Assembly: GCA_017462615.1 (NCBI GenBank)
Contig: JAFTQT010000067.1
Coordinates: 1 to 34,509, forward strand
DNA from: Clostridia bacterium
Lineage (GTDB): Bacteria > Bacillota > Clostridia > Oscillospirales > CAG-272
Length of the DNA: 34,509 nt
Direction: 5' to 3'
Shown here in pieces: positions 7,909-15,869 of the stretch. Under the pieces are notes generated by a model. That model was not told the origin of the DNA. It saw only the letters and a list, made by a program, of their open reading frames with translations, and searched no databases. Made by a program: the position numbers and the translations under genes. Position 1 is the stretch's first letter. Every line of letters starts with the position of its first letter.

Positions 7909-9188
7909 ATTTCCTCGGGGAGGATCACGTCGCAGCCCATATAGGTGCGCAGCGCCTCCGGAACGGTGACGGAGCCGTCAGCGTTCTGATAATTTTCAAG
8001 GATAGCGGCTACGGTACGGCCAACGGCTACACCCGAGCCGTTCAGCGTATGCACGAGGCGGGGCTTATCCTTGGGCGTCTCGCGGTAACGGATGTTGGCG
8101 CGACGTGCCTGGTAATCCTCAAAGTCAGAGCAGGAGGAAATTTCCACATAACGGCCGTAGGAGGGCATCCAAACCTCGATGTCATAGGTCATGGCGCTGG
8201 AGAAGCCGAGGTCGCCCGTAGAGAGGCGCACCACACGGAAAGGCAGACCAAGACCCTTCAGCACGCGCTCGGCATCCTCGGTCAGCTTTTCCAGCTCGGC
8301 GTAGGAGCTTTCGGGCGTGGTAAACTTCACCAGCTCCACCTTGTTGAACTGATGCTGACGAATCAGTCCTCTGGTATCACGACCGGCAGAGCCTGCCTCT
8401 GCGCGGAAGCAAGCGGAATAAGCGCAGTAGGAGATGGGCAGCTTTGCGCCGTCCAGGATCTCATCGCGGTGCATGTTGGTAACGGGCACCTCTGCGGTGG
8501 GGATCAGGAAGCAATCGTTGTTAGCAACGCGGAAGGCGTCTTCCTCAAACTTGGGTAGCTGGCCGGTGCCGCGCATGGAATCGCGATTGACCATATAGGG
8601 CGGGAAGATCTCGGTGTAACCGTGATCGGTATGAGTATCCAGGAAATAATTGATCACAGCACGCTCCAGACGAGAGCCTTTGCCACGGTAGAAGTGGAAA
8701 CGGGCGCCGGTGACCTTTGCTGCGGTGTCGGGATCCAGAATGCCCAGATCCTTGCCGATATCCCAATGGGGCTTGGGCTCGAAATCAAACTCGCGGGGCG
8801 TGCTCCAACGGCGGAGCTCCTGGTTTTCGGTGTCATCCTTGCCGACGGGCACCTGCTCGTTGGGAATATTGGGGATGGAAAGCAGAATGTTCGAAATTTC
8901 CGCATCAATGGCATTGATCTTTTCGGTATCAGCCTTTACGGTGTCAGAAAGCACCTTCATTTCCGCAAAAATGGGTGCAACATCCTTCCCTTCCTTCTTC
9001 AGCTGAGGGATGGATTTGGAGATCTTGTTTTGCTCCGCCTTCTTTGTCTCGGTGTCGGCGATCAGTGCGCGGCGCTCGACATCCAGCTCCATGAGGCGGT
9101 CGATTTCGGTGCTGTAATCCTTTTGACGGGTGGCAAGACGAGCCTTGGCTGCCTCGGGGTTCTCTTTGATAAATTTGATATCCAACAT
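7905..9188 (-). CDS. serS: Seryl-tRNA synthetase
   Basis: 427 aa, normal length. It charges tRNA-Ser (and tRNA-Sec where present) with serine using ATP. The N-terminal ~100 residues form the long antiparallel coiled-coil arm that binds the tRNA variable arm; the class II catalytic core follows, with motif 2 ([15 protein letters not shown], about 255-270) and motif 3 ([18 protein letters not shown], about 380-397). ATG at 9188 has AAAGGAA upstream and the parB stop is only 18 bases away, so serS is read from the parA promoter. No T-box leader is visible in that gap. Confidence 0.97.
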   Translation of the reverse strand: MLDIKFIKENPEAAKARLATRQKDYSTEIDRLMELDVERRALIADTETKKAEQNKISKSIPQLKKEGKDVAPIFAEMKVLSDTVKADTEKINAIDAEISNILLSIPNIPNEQVPVGKDDTENQELRRWSTPREFDFEPKPHWDIGKDLGILDPDTAAKVTGARFHFYRGKGSRLERAVINYFLDTHTDHGYTEIFPPYMVNRDSMRGTGQLPKFEEDAFRVANNDCFLIPTAEVPVTNMHRDEILDGAKLPISYCAYSACFRAEAGSAGRDTRGLIRQHQFNKVELVKFTTPESSYAELEKLTEDAERVLKGLGLPFRVVRLSTGDLGFSSAMTYDIEVWMPSYGRYVEISSCSDFEDYQARRANIRYRETPKDKPRLVHTLNGSGVAVGRTVAAILENYQNADGSVTVPEALRTYMGCDVILPEEI

Positions 9189-9206
9189 GATTCGGGGTTC
9201 CTTTCG

Positions 9207-10100
9207 TTACTCTTCGCTAAAGAAATCGTTGCCGCAGAGTGCGATCAACAGGCTTTCCATATCGCTGTCGTCCTCGTAGAACAGCTCAATGGATTTCTTT
9301 TTGTCATTTTTTGTGATTTTCACCTTGCGTCCGAGGGCTTCGCGGGTGCGACGCTCCAGATCCTTCACCCAAACGCGGCTCTGCACGGAGCCGGAGATCT
9401 CGGGCAACTCAGGGGAGGGCTCGGTGTTTTCGCGGCGAACAATGGCCTCCACGTCGCGCACGGAAAGGTCCTTTGCGATAATGCGCTGTGCCAGGGGGTA
9501 GATCAGCTCCTCATTGTTCAGGCCGAGCAATGCACGTGCGTGACCGGCAGAGATCTCACCGGTTTTCAACAGATCCAGCACGTCCTCGGGCAGATCCAGC
9601 AGACGCAGGATGTTGGTGATGGCGGGACGGGATTTGCCTACCTGCTTAGCCACTTCCTCATGGGTCATGCCGAAGCGCTCCATCAGCATCTGGTAGCCAA
9701 AGGCTTCTTCCACTACGTTCAGATCCTCACGCTGTACGTTTTCGATCAACGCGATCTGGGCGGTCTTCATGTCGTCGCCATCCAGCACGATGACAGGAAT
9801 TTCGACAAGACCTGCCATTTTGGCGGCGCGCCAGCGGCGTTCGCCGGCGATAATCTCGTAGTTTCCTTCAAAATTGGGATTGGGGCGAACCAGACTCGGC
9901 TGCAGCACGCCGTAGGTGGCGATAGAATCTGCCAGTGCCTCCAGCGCTTCTCGGTCAAACTGCTTGCGAGGCTGGTCGCTGCGTGGCTCAATTTCGGATA
10001 TGCGCAGCGTGGTGGCGGCGCCGCTATCCTTCATGCCCATAATGTTGTCATCCAAAATGGAGTAGAAATCCTTGCCAAGAGCGCTTTGCTTTTTTGCCAT
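9207..10100 (-). CDS. parB: Chromosome-partitioning protein ParB (Spo0J)
   Basis: 297 aa from ATG at 10100 (MAKKQSALGKDF). Another ATG at 10109 directly abuts the GGAG ribosome site (10113-10110) with no spacing, so the second ATG, 9 bases away, is the better start. The CTP-binding/N-engagement domain carries intact GERRWRA (86-92) and ENVQRED (120-126) motifs, followed by a helix-turn-helix (about 147-170) that reads parS, and a C-terminal dimer domain. ParB loads at parS as a CTP-gated sliding clamp and spreads, recruiting SMC and working with ParA in origin segregation. It lies 27 bases downstream of parA, and three parS sites are just upstream of the operon. Confidence 0.96.
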   Translation of the reverse strand: MAKKQSALGKDFYSILDDNIMGMKDSGAATTLRISEIEPRSDQPRKQFDREALEALADSIATYGVLQPSLVRPNPNFEGNYEIIAGERRWRAAKMAGLVEIPVIVLDGDDMKTAQIALIENVQREDLNVVEEAFGYQMLMERFGMTHEEVAKQVGKSRPAITNILRLLDLPEDVLDLLKTGEISAGHARALLGLNNEELIYPLAQRIIAKDLSVRDVEAIVRRENTEPSPELPEISGSVQSRVWVKDLERRTREALGRKVKITKNDKKKSIELFYEDDSDMESLLIALCGNDFFSEE

Positions 10101-10127
10101 TTGAATCATCTCCTTTTCTTTTCTTGA

Positions 10128-10889
10128 TCAAGCACGGGTCGTAAGCTCTCGTGCCAACTCCAAATAATCCTTCGCGCCACGGGCGCGCTTGTCGTGGTAG
10201 TACACCGGCATGCCGAAGCTGGGCGCCTCAGGAATGCGCACGTTTCGTGCGATAGTAGTCCCGAAGAGGCGGTCGCCGTAGTGCTTTCGCAGCTCCTCGA
10301 TGACTTGCACGGAGAGTGCAAGGCGCTTATTCAGCATCGTGATCAGAATACCGGTAATGGTCAGGCGTGGATTGTAGCGTTGCTTGATCCTTGCAATGGT
10401 GGCGGTGAGCTGCGAAAGCCCCTCCAGCGCATAAAACTCGCATTGCATTGGAATGATGACGCCATTGGCGGCCACCATCGCATTGATGGTAAGCATGCCG
10501 AGGGAGGGCGGACAATCTATCATGATGTAGTCGTAGCGCTCCCGGATGCTTTCCAGCGCATGGGCCAAGTGCCGCTGTGCGCCTTCGCCGTCCAAAAGAT
10601 CAAACTCCGCGCCGGCCAGGGATGTATTTGCCGGGATCAAATCAAGGCGTTCAAACCCCGTGTGGACAATGACCTCGTCGGGCTTGCAATTGCCAAGCAG
10701 CAGGTCACGCACAGTAAAGCGCAGCCCCCGCTTCGGCACACCCACGCCGCTGGTGGCGCTGCCCTGCGGATCGAGATCGATCAGAAGCGCGCGGTAGCCA
10801 AGAAGCCCCAGACTGGCAGCAATATTGACGGCCGAGGTGGTCTTTCCTACACCGCCCTTTTGGTTGGCAACGGCAATTACGCTTCCCAC
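10128..10889 (-). CDS. parA: Chromosome-partitioning ATPase ParA (Soj)
   Basis: 253 aa from GTG at 10889. A longer frame reaches 10991, but its extra 34 residues would cover the promoter; the strong AAGGAGGAG site (10906-10898) points to GTG, and the protein then begins VGSVIAVANQKGGVGKTT as ParA proteins do. The deviant Walker A motif KGGVGKTT is at 11-18, and IMIDCPPSLG forms the Walker A'/B region. ParA dimers bind nucleoid DNA with ATP and release on ParB contact; in Firmicutes Soj also regulates DnaA. The spacing and shared promoter make parA-parB-serS-membrane protein one operon. Confidence 0.96.
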   Translation of the reverse strand: MGSVIAVANQKGGVGKTTSAVNIAASLGLLGYRALLIDLDPQGSATSGVGVPKRGLRFTVRDLLLGNCKPDEVIVHTGFERLDLIPANTSLAGAEFDLLDGEGAQRHLAHALESIRERYDYIMIDCPPSLGMLTINAMVAANGVIIPMQCEFYALEGLSQLTATIARIKQRYNPRLTITGILITMLNKRLALSVQVIEELRKHYGDRLFGTTIARNVRIPEAPSFGMPVYYHDKRARGAKDYLELARELTTRA

Positions 10890-10919
10890 AAGCTTGCTCC
10901 TCCTTGCTTTGATGGCTCT

Positions 10920-10948
10920 ATTATAGCACCAAACGAAGGATTTTGCAA
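10920..10948 (-). promoter_or_regulatory. Promoter of the parA operon
   Basis: Minus-strand TTGCAA (10948-10943), 17-bp spacer, TATAAT (10925-10920), about 30 bases upstream of the parA GTG. The nearest parS site begins 36 bp upstream of the -35 box, so ParB spreading could repress it. Confidence 0.82.
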
Positions 10949-10983
10949 CACTTATTTGCAAGTTTTTTGAAAAAAGGAGAAAA

Positions 10984-10999
10984 TGTTTCACGTGAAACG
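10984..10999. other. parS site 1
   Basis: TGTTTCACGTGAAACG, 15 of 16 matches to the bacterial parS consensus TGTTTCACGTGAAACA; the last base differs. Confidence 0.95.
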
Positions 11000-11018
11000 T
11001 GGGAGAGAAAGGCAGAAG

Positions 11019-11034
11019 TGTTTCACGTGAAACA
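11019..11034. other. parS site 2 (perfect)
   Basis: TGTTTCACGTGAAACA, an exact 16-bp parS palindrome, starting exactly 35 bp after site 1. Confidence 0.97.
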
Positions 11035-11053
11035 AAACCGTGGCAGAATGAAA

Positions 11054-11069
11054 TGTTTCACGTGAAACG
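11054..11069. other. parS site 3
   Basis: TGTTTCACGTGAAACG, again with G in the last position, starting exactly 35 bp after site 2 and 4 bp from the noc stop codon. Confidence 0.95.
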
Positions 11070-11073
11070 CCCC

Positions 11074-12009
11074 TCAGACAGAGCCTTGCTTTGGAATATG
11101 TATGACGATGTAGGTGCCGCTTTCGTCCTCGTGCCGCCTGCAGTCTGCTGAGGCACCTGTTTTCCGGAATATAGCGAGTGAGCGTTCGATGGAGTTGTAC
11201 AACGGACGCAGATCTCGTAAGGCGAACTTGGAGGGCTGGATCGGGCGCATGGTGGGGGCGGGGGAGGGAACTGCCGATACGAGCGGCTCCGGCACAAGCT
11301 GCTCGGATATTGGTGCCTCCGGCACGGGTGGCTTTGGCGCGGGCTTTGCCTCGGGCTGTGATGCGGAGCTTGAGGCGGACAGATAGGCCTCAATCAGACG
11401 GTCGGCCAATGCCACGTTTGCCTTCTTCTCGATGATAAGCGTCAGCACTTGCTCCCGATCCTCGTTTGGAACACGGAGCAGCGACCGCGCATGGCGCTCG
11501 GTAAGCGCGGCCTGCTGGATGCGTCGACGCAGTGGCTCCTCCAGCTGCAGTAGGCGCAGCTTGTTTGCGACGGCGGATTGCGACAGGTGCATATAGCGTG
11601 CGATCTCCTCCTGGGTCATACGGTAGCTTGTCATTAGCCGGTGAAAGGATTCTGCCTGCTCGAAAAAGTGCGAATTTTGTCCCTTTAAGGCGGCAATCAG
11701 CTCCATTTTGGCGCATTGCGCGTCGGTGGGCTGTAGCACCCGACAGGGAATCAGCCGGAGCTCTGTCAGCTGTGCGGCTTGGTAGCGGCGGTGCCCGTCA
11801 ATGATCTCGTAATAGGGAAAGCCCTGGGGATCAGCCGCGGGGCGAACGGAAATGGGCTCCAGGATGCCGTATTTTTTGATGGAGTTTGCCAGGCGGATAA
11901 TGAGGTTCTTGGGCGGTTGGGTATCGCACAGCGGATGCGGACGCAGCTCCTCCGGGCGCAGCGACAGGGTCGTTCTTGGTGCGGCGGGGGAAGGGAAGGG
12001 AACAGACAT
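11074..12009 (-). CDS. noc: ParB paralogue in the Noc position (nucleoid-occlusion-like)
   Basis: 311 aa. ATG at 12009 has AAAGGAG 9 bases upstream. Gene order mnmG-rsmG-X-parA-parB is the place of noc in Firmicutes. Noc binds its own sites and blocks division over the nucleoid. The ParB N-domain is present (about 15-125), with an HTH at about 131-156 (MTQEEIARYMHLSQSAVANK). However, the CTP motifs are changed: GERRxR is DGHRRYQ (71-77) and ENxQR is KGQNSHFF (109-116). A Pro/Ala/Ser-rich linker (about 211-260) leads to a C-terminal segment (KFALRDLRPLYNSIERSLAI to the end) unlike the parB dimer domain next door. The N-terminus shows no clear amphipathic membrane helix like that of Bacillus Noc. 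The noc name therefore rests on synteny as much as on sequence. Confidence 0.7.
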   Translation of the reverse strand: MSVPFPSPAAPRTTLSLRPEELRPHPLCDTQPPKNLIIRLANSIKKYGILEPISVRPAADPQGFPYYEIIDGHRRYQAAQLTELRLIPCRVLQPTDAQCAKMELIAALKGQNSHFFEQAESFHRLMTSYRMTQEEIARYMHLSQSAVANKLRLLQLEEPLRRRIQQAALTERHARSLLRVPNEDREQVLTLIIEKKANVALADRLIEAYLSASSSASQPEAKPAPKPPVPEAPISEQLVPEPLVSAVPSPAPTMRPIQPSKFALRDLRPLYNSIERSLAIFRKTGASADCRRHEDESGTYIVIHIPKQGSV

Positions 12010-12038
12010 GAGACGTCACTCCTTTGCTTTTTTCTTTG

Positions 12039-12047
12039 ATTATAGCA
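12039..12047 (-). promoter_or_regulatory. Extended -10 promoter of the ParB paralogue
   Basis: Minus-strand TGCTATAAT (12047-12039), an extended -10 element, about 30 bases before the ATG. No good -35 box lies 17 bp upstream (CAACTT at best). It is downstream of the rsmG terminator, so the gene is transcribed on its own and may run on into parA, as no terminator follows it. Confidence 0.7.
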
Positions 12048-12101
12048 GAAAGGAAAGGCGAAAGTTGTCATAAATGCGTGGGAAACAACAAAAACGCATA
12101 T

Positions 12102-12135
12102 AAAAAAGGAAGGCAGCTAACCTTCCTTTTTATAT
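12102..12135 (-). terminator. Intrinsic terminator of the mnmG-rsmG operon
   Basis: AAAAAAGGAAGG (12102-12113) pairs with CCTTCCTTTTT (12121-12131) over the loop CAGCTAA. On the minus strand the stem ends in TTTTTT. It starts about 20 bases after the rsmG stop. Confidence 0.85.
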
Positions 12136-12150
12136 ATTGACAAAACGTAA

Positions 12151-12882
12151 TCACAATGGTTTTTTGCTGATCTTCCCGAAGGGACGAGGCAACTCCGGCG
12201 GTGTAGCCTTGACCTTTTTGATCTCGATCAGCATGCGGGTGTCCTGCTCGTCGCCGTCGTGAAGCGTTACGTGGTGGATGGCAGCCACCTCGCCACCCAG
12301 CTTTTGAATACCCTTTTCGGCAGCTTGCAGCTCCTCCTCACCGCGGGCGGCCTTCATGGCAATGAAGGTGCCACCCACCCGAACGAACGGCAGGCAAAGC
12401 TCGGAAAGAATGGGAAGGGAAGCCACGGCGCGGGCAGTGCAGCAATCAAAATGCTCCCGGCAGCCCGGCGTGCGTGCCAGCTCCTCGGCCCGCGCGGCAA
12501 CGGCAGAAAAGCGCTCTCTTTGCAGCAGCGTAGCGGTTTCCGCTACGTATCGGATGCGCTTTTCGGTGCTGTCAAGCGCCGTGATGGTAAGATCGGGGCG
12601 ACAGATGGCCAAGGGCAGACAGGGGAAGCCCGCGCCGCAGCCTACGTCAATGACGGAGGCGTTTTGCGGCAAAAAAGCGGCCACGGTAAGGGAATCTGCG
12701 TAGTGACGCAGGATCACGGCGCGCTCCTCCTTGATGGCGGTGAGATTCATGGATCGGTTCACCTGGAGCATGCGCTCCGTGAGTTGGTAGAACATCCTTG
12801 ACTCCGTTTCTCCTGCGAAGTGAGAAAGGCCATTATCCGCCAGAACGGTATTGAAAATCTCGGAAAATTCCTCGTAATTCAT
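12151..12882 (-). CDS. rsmG: 16S rRNA (guanine-527-N7)-methyltransferase RsmG
   Basis: 243 aa. It methylates G527 in the 530 loop of 16S rRNA using S-adenosylmethionine; loss causes low-level streptomycin resistance in several bacteria. The SAM-binding motif DVGCGAGFP is at 79-87, the LNLT-like motif MNLTAI at 45-50, and the typical C-terminus ends in PRPFGKISKKPL. ATG at 12882 is preceded by AAAGGAG. It follows mnmG by 43 bases on the same strand, the usual gidA-gidB pairing. Confidence 0.96.
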   Translation of the reverse strand: MNYEEFSEIFNTVLADNGLSHFAGETESRMFYQLTERMLQVNRSMNLTAIKEERAVILRHYADSLTVAAFLPQNASVIDVGCGAGFPCLPLAICRPDLTITALDSTEKRIRYVAETATLLQRERFSAVAARAEELARTPGCREHFDCCTARAVASLPILSELCLPFVRVGGTFIAMKAARGEEELQAAEKGIQKLGGEVAAIHHVTLHDGDEQDTRMLIEIKKVKATPPELPRPFGKISKKPL

Positions 12883-12925
12883 ATTGAAAAAACTCCTTTG
12901 AAAATGAGGGGGATCATGCCGTGTG

Positions 12926-14791
12926 TCAATGCAGACCGAGATAGATCAGCAGCACGGAAATATCCGCTGGGCTCACACCGCTGATGCGGGAGGCTTGTCC
13001 CACGGTCTGGGGGCGCAGTGCGCTTAATTTTTGGGCGGCCTCCAGGCGAAGCCCCGTGATCTTCTTGTAGTCAAGATCGCTTGGGAGCATCCTTGACTCC
13101 AATTTTTCGTGACGTGAAACCTCTGCGATCTGGCGGTTTATATATCCTTCATACTTGATTTGAACTTCTACGGATAGTTGCTCTGCGCGGGAAAGCGCGG
13201 GGCGTGCAGGATCCAGGGGACGGAGCGCCCCGTAATCGAGCCCCGGGCGACGCAAAAGGTCAGCAAGGGAGGCACCGGTCTGGATCGGCGGCATGTCCTT
13301 TTCCTGTAGCAAGGGATTGACAACGGACGGGGAAAGATGCGTGGTGCCAAGCCGCTCGATCTCTTCCTTGATCCGCGCTTGCTTTTCAAGGAAGGAGCGG
13401 TAGCGGTCGCCGTCAATGAGGCCCACACGATGGCCGTGAGGCATCAGACGTTGATCGGCGTTATCCTGCCGCAGCAGTAGGCGGTACTCGGAGCGCGAGG
13501 TCATCATACGGTAGGGCTCGTTGGTGCCCTTGATGATCAGATCGTCCACCAGCGTGCCGAGATAGGAGCTTTGGCGTGTGAGGATGAGAGGAGGCTCTCC
13601 CTTGATCTTTAGCGCGGCGTTGATGCCGGCCAGCAGCCCTTGGGCGGCGGCCTCCTCGTAGCCGGAGGTGCCGTTAAACTGCCCCGCACCGTAAAGACCG
13701 GGGATCTCCTTAAACTCCAGCGTGGCGTTCAGCTGGGTGGGGTCGCAGCAATCGTACTCAATGGCGTAGGCGTAACGCATCATTTCCGCGTTGGCAAAGC
13801 CGGGCAGCGTATGGAGCATCTCCTCCTGCACGTCGGGGGGCATGGAGGTGGAAAATCCCTGGAGATACAGCTCGTCTGTGTCTCTGCCCATGGGCTCCAG
13901 GAACAGCTGGTGACGTTCTTTGTCGGCAAAGCGAACGATCTTGTCCTCAATGGAGGGGCAATAGCGGGGGCCTGTGCCGTGAATGTGGCCGCCGTACATG
14001 GCGGAGCGGGAAAGATTATCCCGAATGACGCGGTGGGTCTCGGCGTTGGTATAGACGATGTGACAGGGGATCTGCTCCACGCCGTCCAGATAATTTTCCG
14101 GCGTGGTGGCGGCGTAAGGTAGGGCTCTCTCCTCTCCCGGCTGCTCCTCCAGCACGGTGTGATCCACCGAGCGGCGATTGATGCGGGCGGGGGTGCCGGT
14201 CTTGAAGCGGCAAAGGGATACGCCGATCTCCCGAATAGAGGCGGAAAGCCCCCGGGAGGGCAGGAATCCGTCGGGGCCGCTTTCGTAATTGACGCTGCCC
14301 ACGAAAATGCGGCTGTCAAGATAGGTGCCGGCGGCAACGATGACGGCCTCACAGCTCCAGAATTCGCCCAGGTGGGTGGTGAGGCCGGTGATATGTCCTT
14401 CTGCATCCTTGGAGACCGCCACCACCTCTGCCTGGATGAGGCGGAGGTTAGGGGTCTTTTCCAGCACAGCCTTCATATAGCGGTGGTATTGCTTGCGGTC
14501 GGCCTGCACGCGCTTGGAGTGCACGGCTGCCCCCTTTCCAAGATTGAGGGTGCGGGATTGCAGCGTGGCGGCATCTGCTGCGCGGCCCATTTCGCCGCCC
14601 AGCGCATCGATCTCATAGACCAGATGCCCCTTGGCGGTGCCGCCGATGGAGGGGTTGCAGGGCATATTGGCAATGGCCTCGAGAGATAAGGTGAAAAGCA
14701 CGGTGTCCACGCCCATTCGGGCGGCGGCAAGGGCTGCCTCAATGCCGGCGTGACCGGCACCGATGACCGCGACCTTCGTGGAATGTTTCAT
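12926..14791 (-). CDS. mnmG: tRNA uridine-5-carboxymethylaminomethyl modification enzyme MnmG (GidA)
   Basis: 621 aa from ATG at 14791, set by AAGGAG five bases upstream; an in-frame TTG at 14815 lies before that ribosome site and is rejected. With MnmE, MnmG modifies U34 of tRNAs that read NNA/NNG codons, using FAD and NADH. The dinucleotide-binding motif GAGHAG is at 11-16, the family signature GPRYCPSIEDKIVRF is near 270-285, and the C-terminal helical domain ends in SGVSPADISVLLIYLGL. mnmE is not adjacent, although it often precedes mnmG in Firmicutes; here a PH-like membrane protein takes that place. Confidence 0.97.
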   Translation of the reverse strand: MKHSTKVAVIGAGHAGIEAALAAARMGVDTVLFTLSLEAIANMPCNPSIGGTAKGHLVYEIDALGGEMGRAADAATLQSRTLNLGKGAAVHSKRVQADRKQYHRYMKAVLEKTPNLRLIQAEVVAVSKDAEGHITGLTTHLGEFWSCEAVIVAAGTYLDSRIFVGSVNYESGPDGFLPSRGLSASIREIGVSLCRFKTGTPARINRRSVDHTVLEEQPGEERALPYAATTPENYLDGVEQIPCHIVYTNAETHRVIRDNLSRSAMYGGHIHGTGPRYCPSIEDKIVRFADKERHQLFLEPMGRDTDELYLQGFSTSMPPDVQEEMLHTLPGFANAEMMRYAYAIEYDCCDPTQLNATLEFKEIPGLYGAGQFNGTSGYEEAAAQGLLAGINAALKIKGEPPLILTRQSSYLGTLVDDLIIKGTNEPYRMMTSRSEYRLLLRQDNADQRLMPHGHRVGLIDGDRYRSFLEKQARIKEEIERLGTTHLSPSVVNPLLQEKDMPPIQTGASLADLLRRPGLDYGALRPLDPARPALSRAEQLSVEVQIKYEGYINRQIAEVSRHEKLESRMLPSDLDYKKITGLRLEAAQKLSALRPQTVGQASRISGVSPADISVLLIYLGLH

Positions 14792-14853
14792 AGTGGCTCC
14801 TTGTAAAAAACGCAATATGTGCCAAAACGGTATCGGATATTTGAAAATTAGGG

Positions 14854-15414
14854 TTAGCGAGAGACCTTTTGCACCAGGGTGGCGCTGGCGTTATAATAGC
14901 GGAAGATCTGCAGCGCCTTCTGGGTTGCCTCAAGGTAGAGAATGGCGCGGCGCTTGTCCTTGTTCTTTTCGGCGTCAAGCTCAAAAAGGATGAAGTAGAT
15001 ATCGGGTGCCTTGAGGGAGGAAATGGCGGAAAATTCCCGTTCCGGATGATAGTGCTGCGCCCGATCGGCCTCCATACTGTTATCCAGCGGCGCGATGCGG
15101 ACGGCATCCCGCAGAGGAAGCTCTAAGATCCGCTTGCGGGAGCGGCCACCGTAAATTTTGGTAAAGGTCAGAACGCCGGAGGTGATGGAATACTCGTATT
15201 CCACGCTGACGTAGCGCCAGGTGATGAAGATCAGGATCCAGAGAGAAATGGGGATCAGCGCCAGGAGCGGCACCACGATACGGGCAAGCAGACCCACGGA
15301 AAGCAGCGTCACCACGTAGGCGACGTACAGGAAAATAAGCCCGATGCGGGCGAACAGCCACTTCCCCTCGTTTTTTTGTCTCACCACAAATTCATAAGTA
15401 GCAAATTCGTTCAT
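14854..15414 (-). CDS. PH-like membrane protein of unknown function (DUF6106-like)
   Basis: 186 aa from ATG at 15414 (MNEFATYEF). A GTG at 15426 overlaps the GTGAGG ribosome site and is rejected. Two close membrane helices (about residues 23-45 and 48-68) are followed by VEYEYSITSGVLTFTKIYGG and SRKRILELPLRDAVRIAPL. This is the pattern of small Clostridia proteins with two helices and a bacterial PH-like domain; I think it matches the family called DUF6106, from memory. The function is unknown. It is the first gene of the transcript carrying mnmG and rsmG, 62 bases upstream of mnmG. Confidence 0.7.
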   Translation of the reverse strand: MNEFATYEFVVRQKNEGKWLFARIGLIFLYVAYVVTLLSVGLLARIVVPLLALIPISLWILIFITWRYVSVEYEYSITSGVLTFTKIYGGRSRKRILELPLRDAVRIAPLDNSMEADRAQHYHPEREFSAISSLKAPDIYFILFELDAEKNKDKRRAILYLEATQKALQIFRYYNASATLVQKVSR

Positions 15415-15444
15415 GCGAAACCTCACTTCACGGTGTTTTTTTAT

Positions 15445-15473
15445 ATTGTATCATAAAAAGCGGTGAATTGCAA
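15445..15473 (-). promoter_or_regulatory. Promoter of the mnmG-rsmG operon
   Basis: Minus-strand TTGCAA (15473-15468), 17-bp spacer, TACAAT (15450-15445). The -35 hexamer is the same non-consensus TTGCAA used by the parA promoter. Confidence 0.8.
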
Positions 15474-15513
15474 TCAATATTCAAAATAATACGGGATTTT
15501 GTCTCTCCGCCTC

Positions 15514-15542
15514 TTGCTATTTTCTTCGTTTTTTGTTATAAT
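15514..15542 (+). promoter_or_regulatory. Promoter of the ACT-domain / DUF711 operon
   Basis: TTGCTA (15514-15519), 17-bp spacer, TATAAT (15537-15542). It diverges from the mnmG promoter; the two -35 boxes are about 40 bp apart. Confidence 0.8.
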
Positions 15543-15587
15543 GTCATTGTAATAAAACCGAACGCCGGTGGCGTGAAAGGAGAAATT

Positions 15588-15857
15588 ATGAAGGCTGTTA
15601 TTACTGTTACGGGAAAGGATGCCGTGGGCATCATTGCCGGGGTGAGCGCACTTTGTGCGGAGCACGGCGCCAATATCATTGAGATCACCCAGAGCGTGCT
15701 TTCCGAATATTTTGCCATGATCATGCTGGCTGAGATCGACAAGCTGGATCTGCCCTTTGCAGAGTTTGCCGAGAAGCTTGCAGAGATGGGCCGCGCCCGG
15801 GGTCTGGATGCCCGTGCCATGCACGAGGATATTTTCAACACCATGCACCGTGTATAA
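15588..15857 (+). CDS. ACT-domain protein (UPF0237 family)
   Basis: 89 aa, ATG at 15588 behind AAAGGAGA. The whole protein is one ACT domain: MKAVITVTGKDAVGIIAGVS starts the first strand and ligand-binding loop, and ANIIEITQSVLSEYFAMIML forms the central strands. ACT domains bind amino acids or similar small ligands and regulate partner enzymes. A longer open frame begins at 15468 but has no ribosome site and would cover the promoter. It lies 12 bases upstream of the DUF711 gene, a pairing common in Firmicutes, so it probably senses a ligand for that protein. Confidence 0.92.
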   Translation: MKAVITVTGKDAVGIIAGVSALCAEHGANIIEITQSVLSEYFAMIMLAEIDKLDLPFAEFAEKLAEMGRARGLDARAMHEDIFNTMHRV

Positions 15858-15869
15858 GAGGGTGAAGCG

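Noticed and set aside
10890..10991. Longer parA reading frame with 34 extra N-terminal residues
   Set aside because: It would place the promoter and part of a parS site inside the gene; GTG at 10889 with AAGGAGGAG matches the ParA N-terminus.
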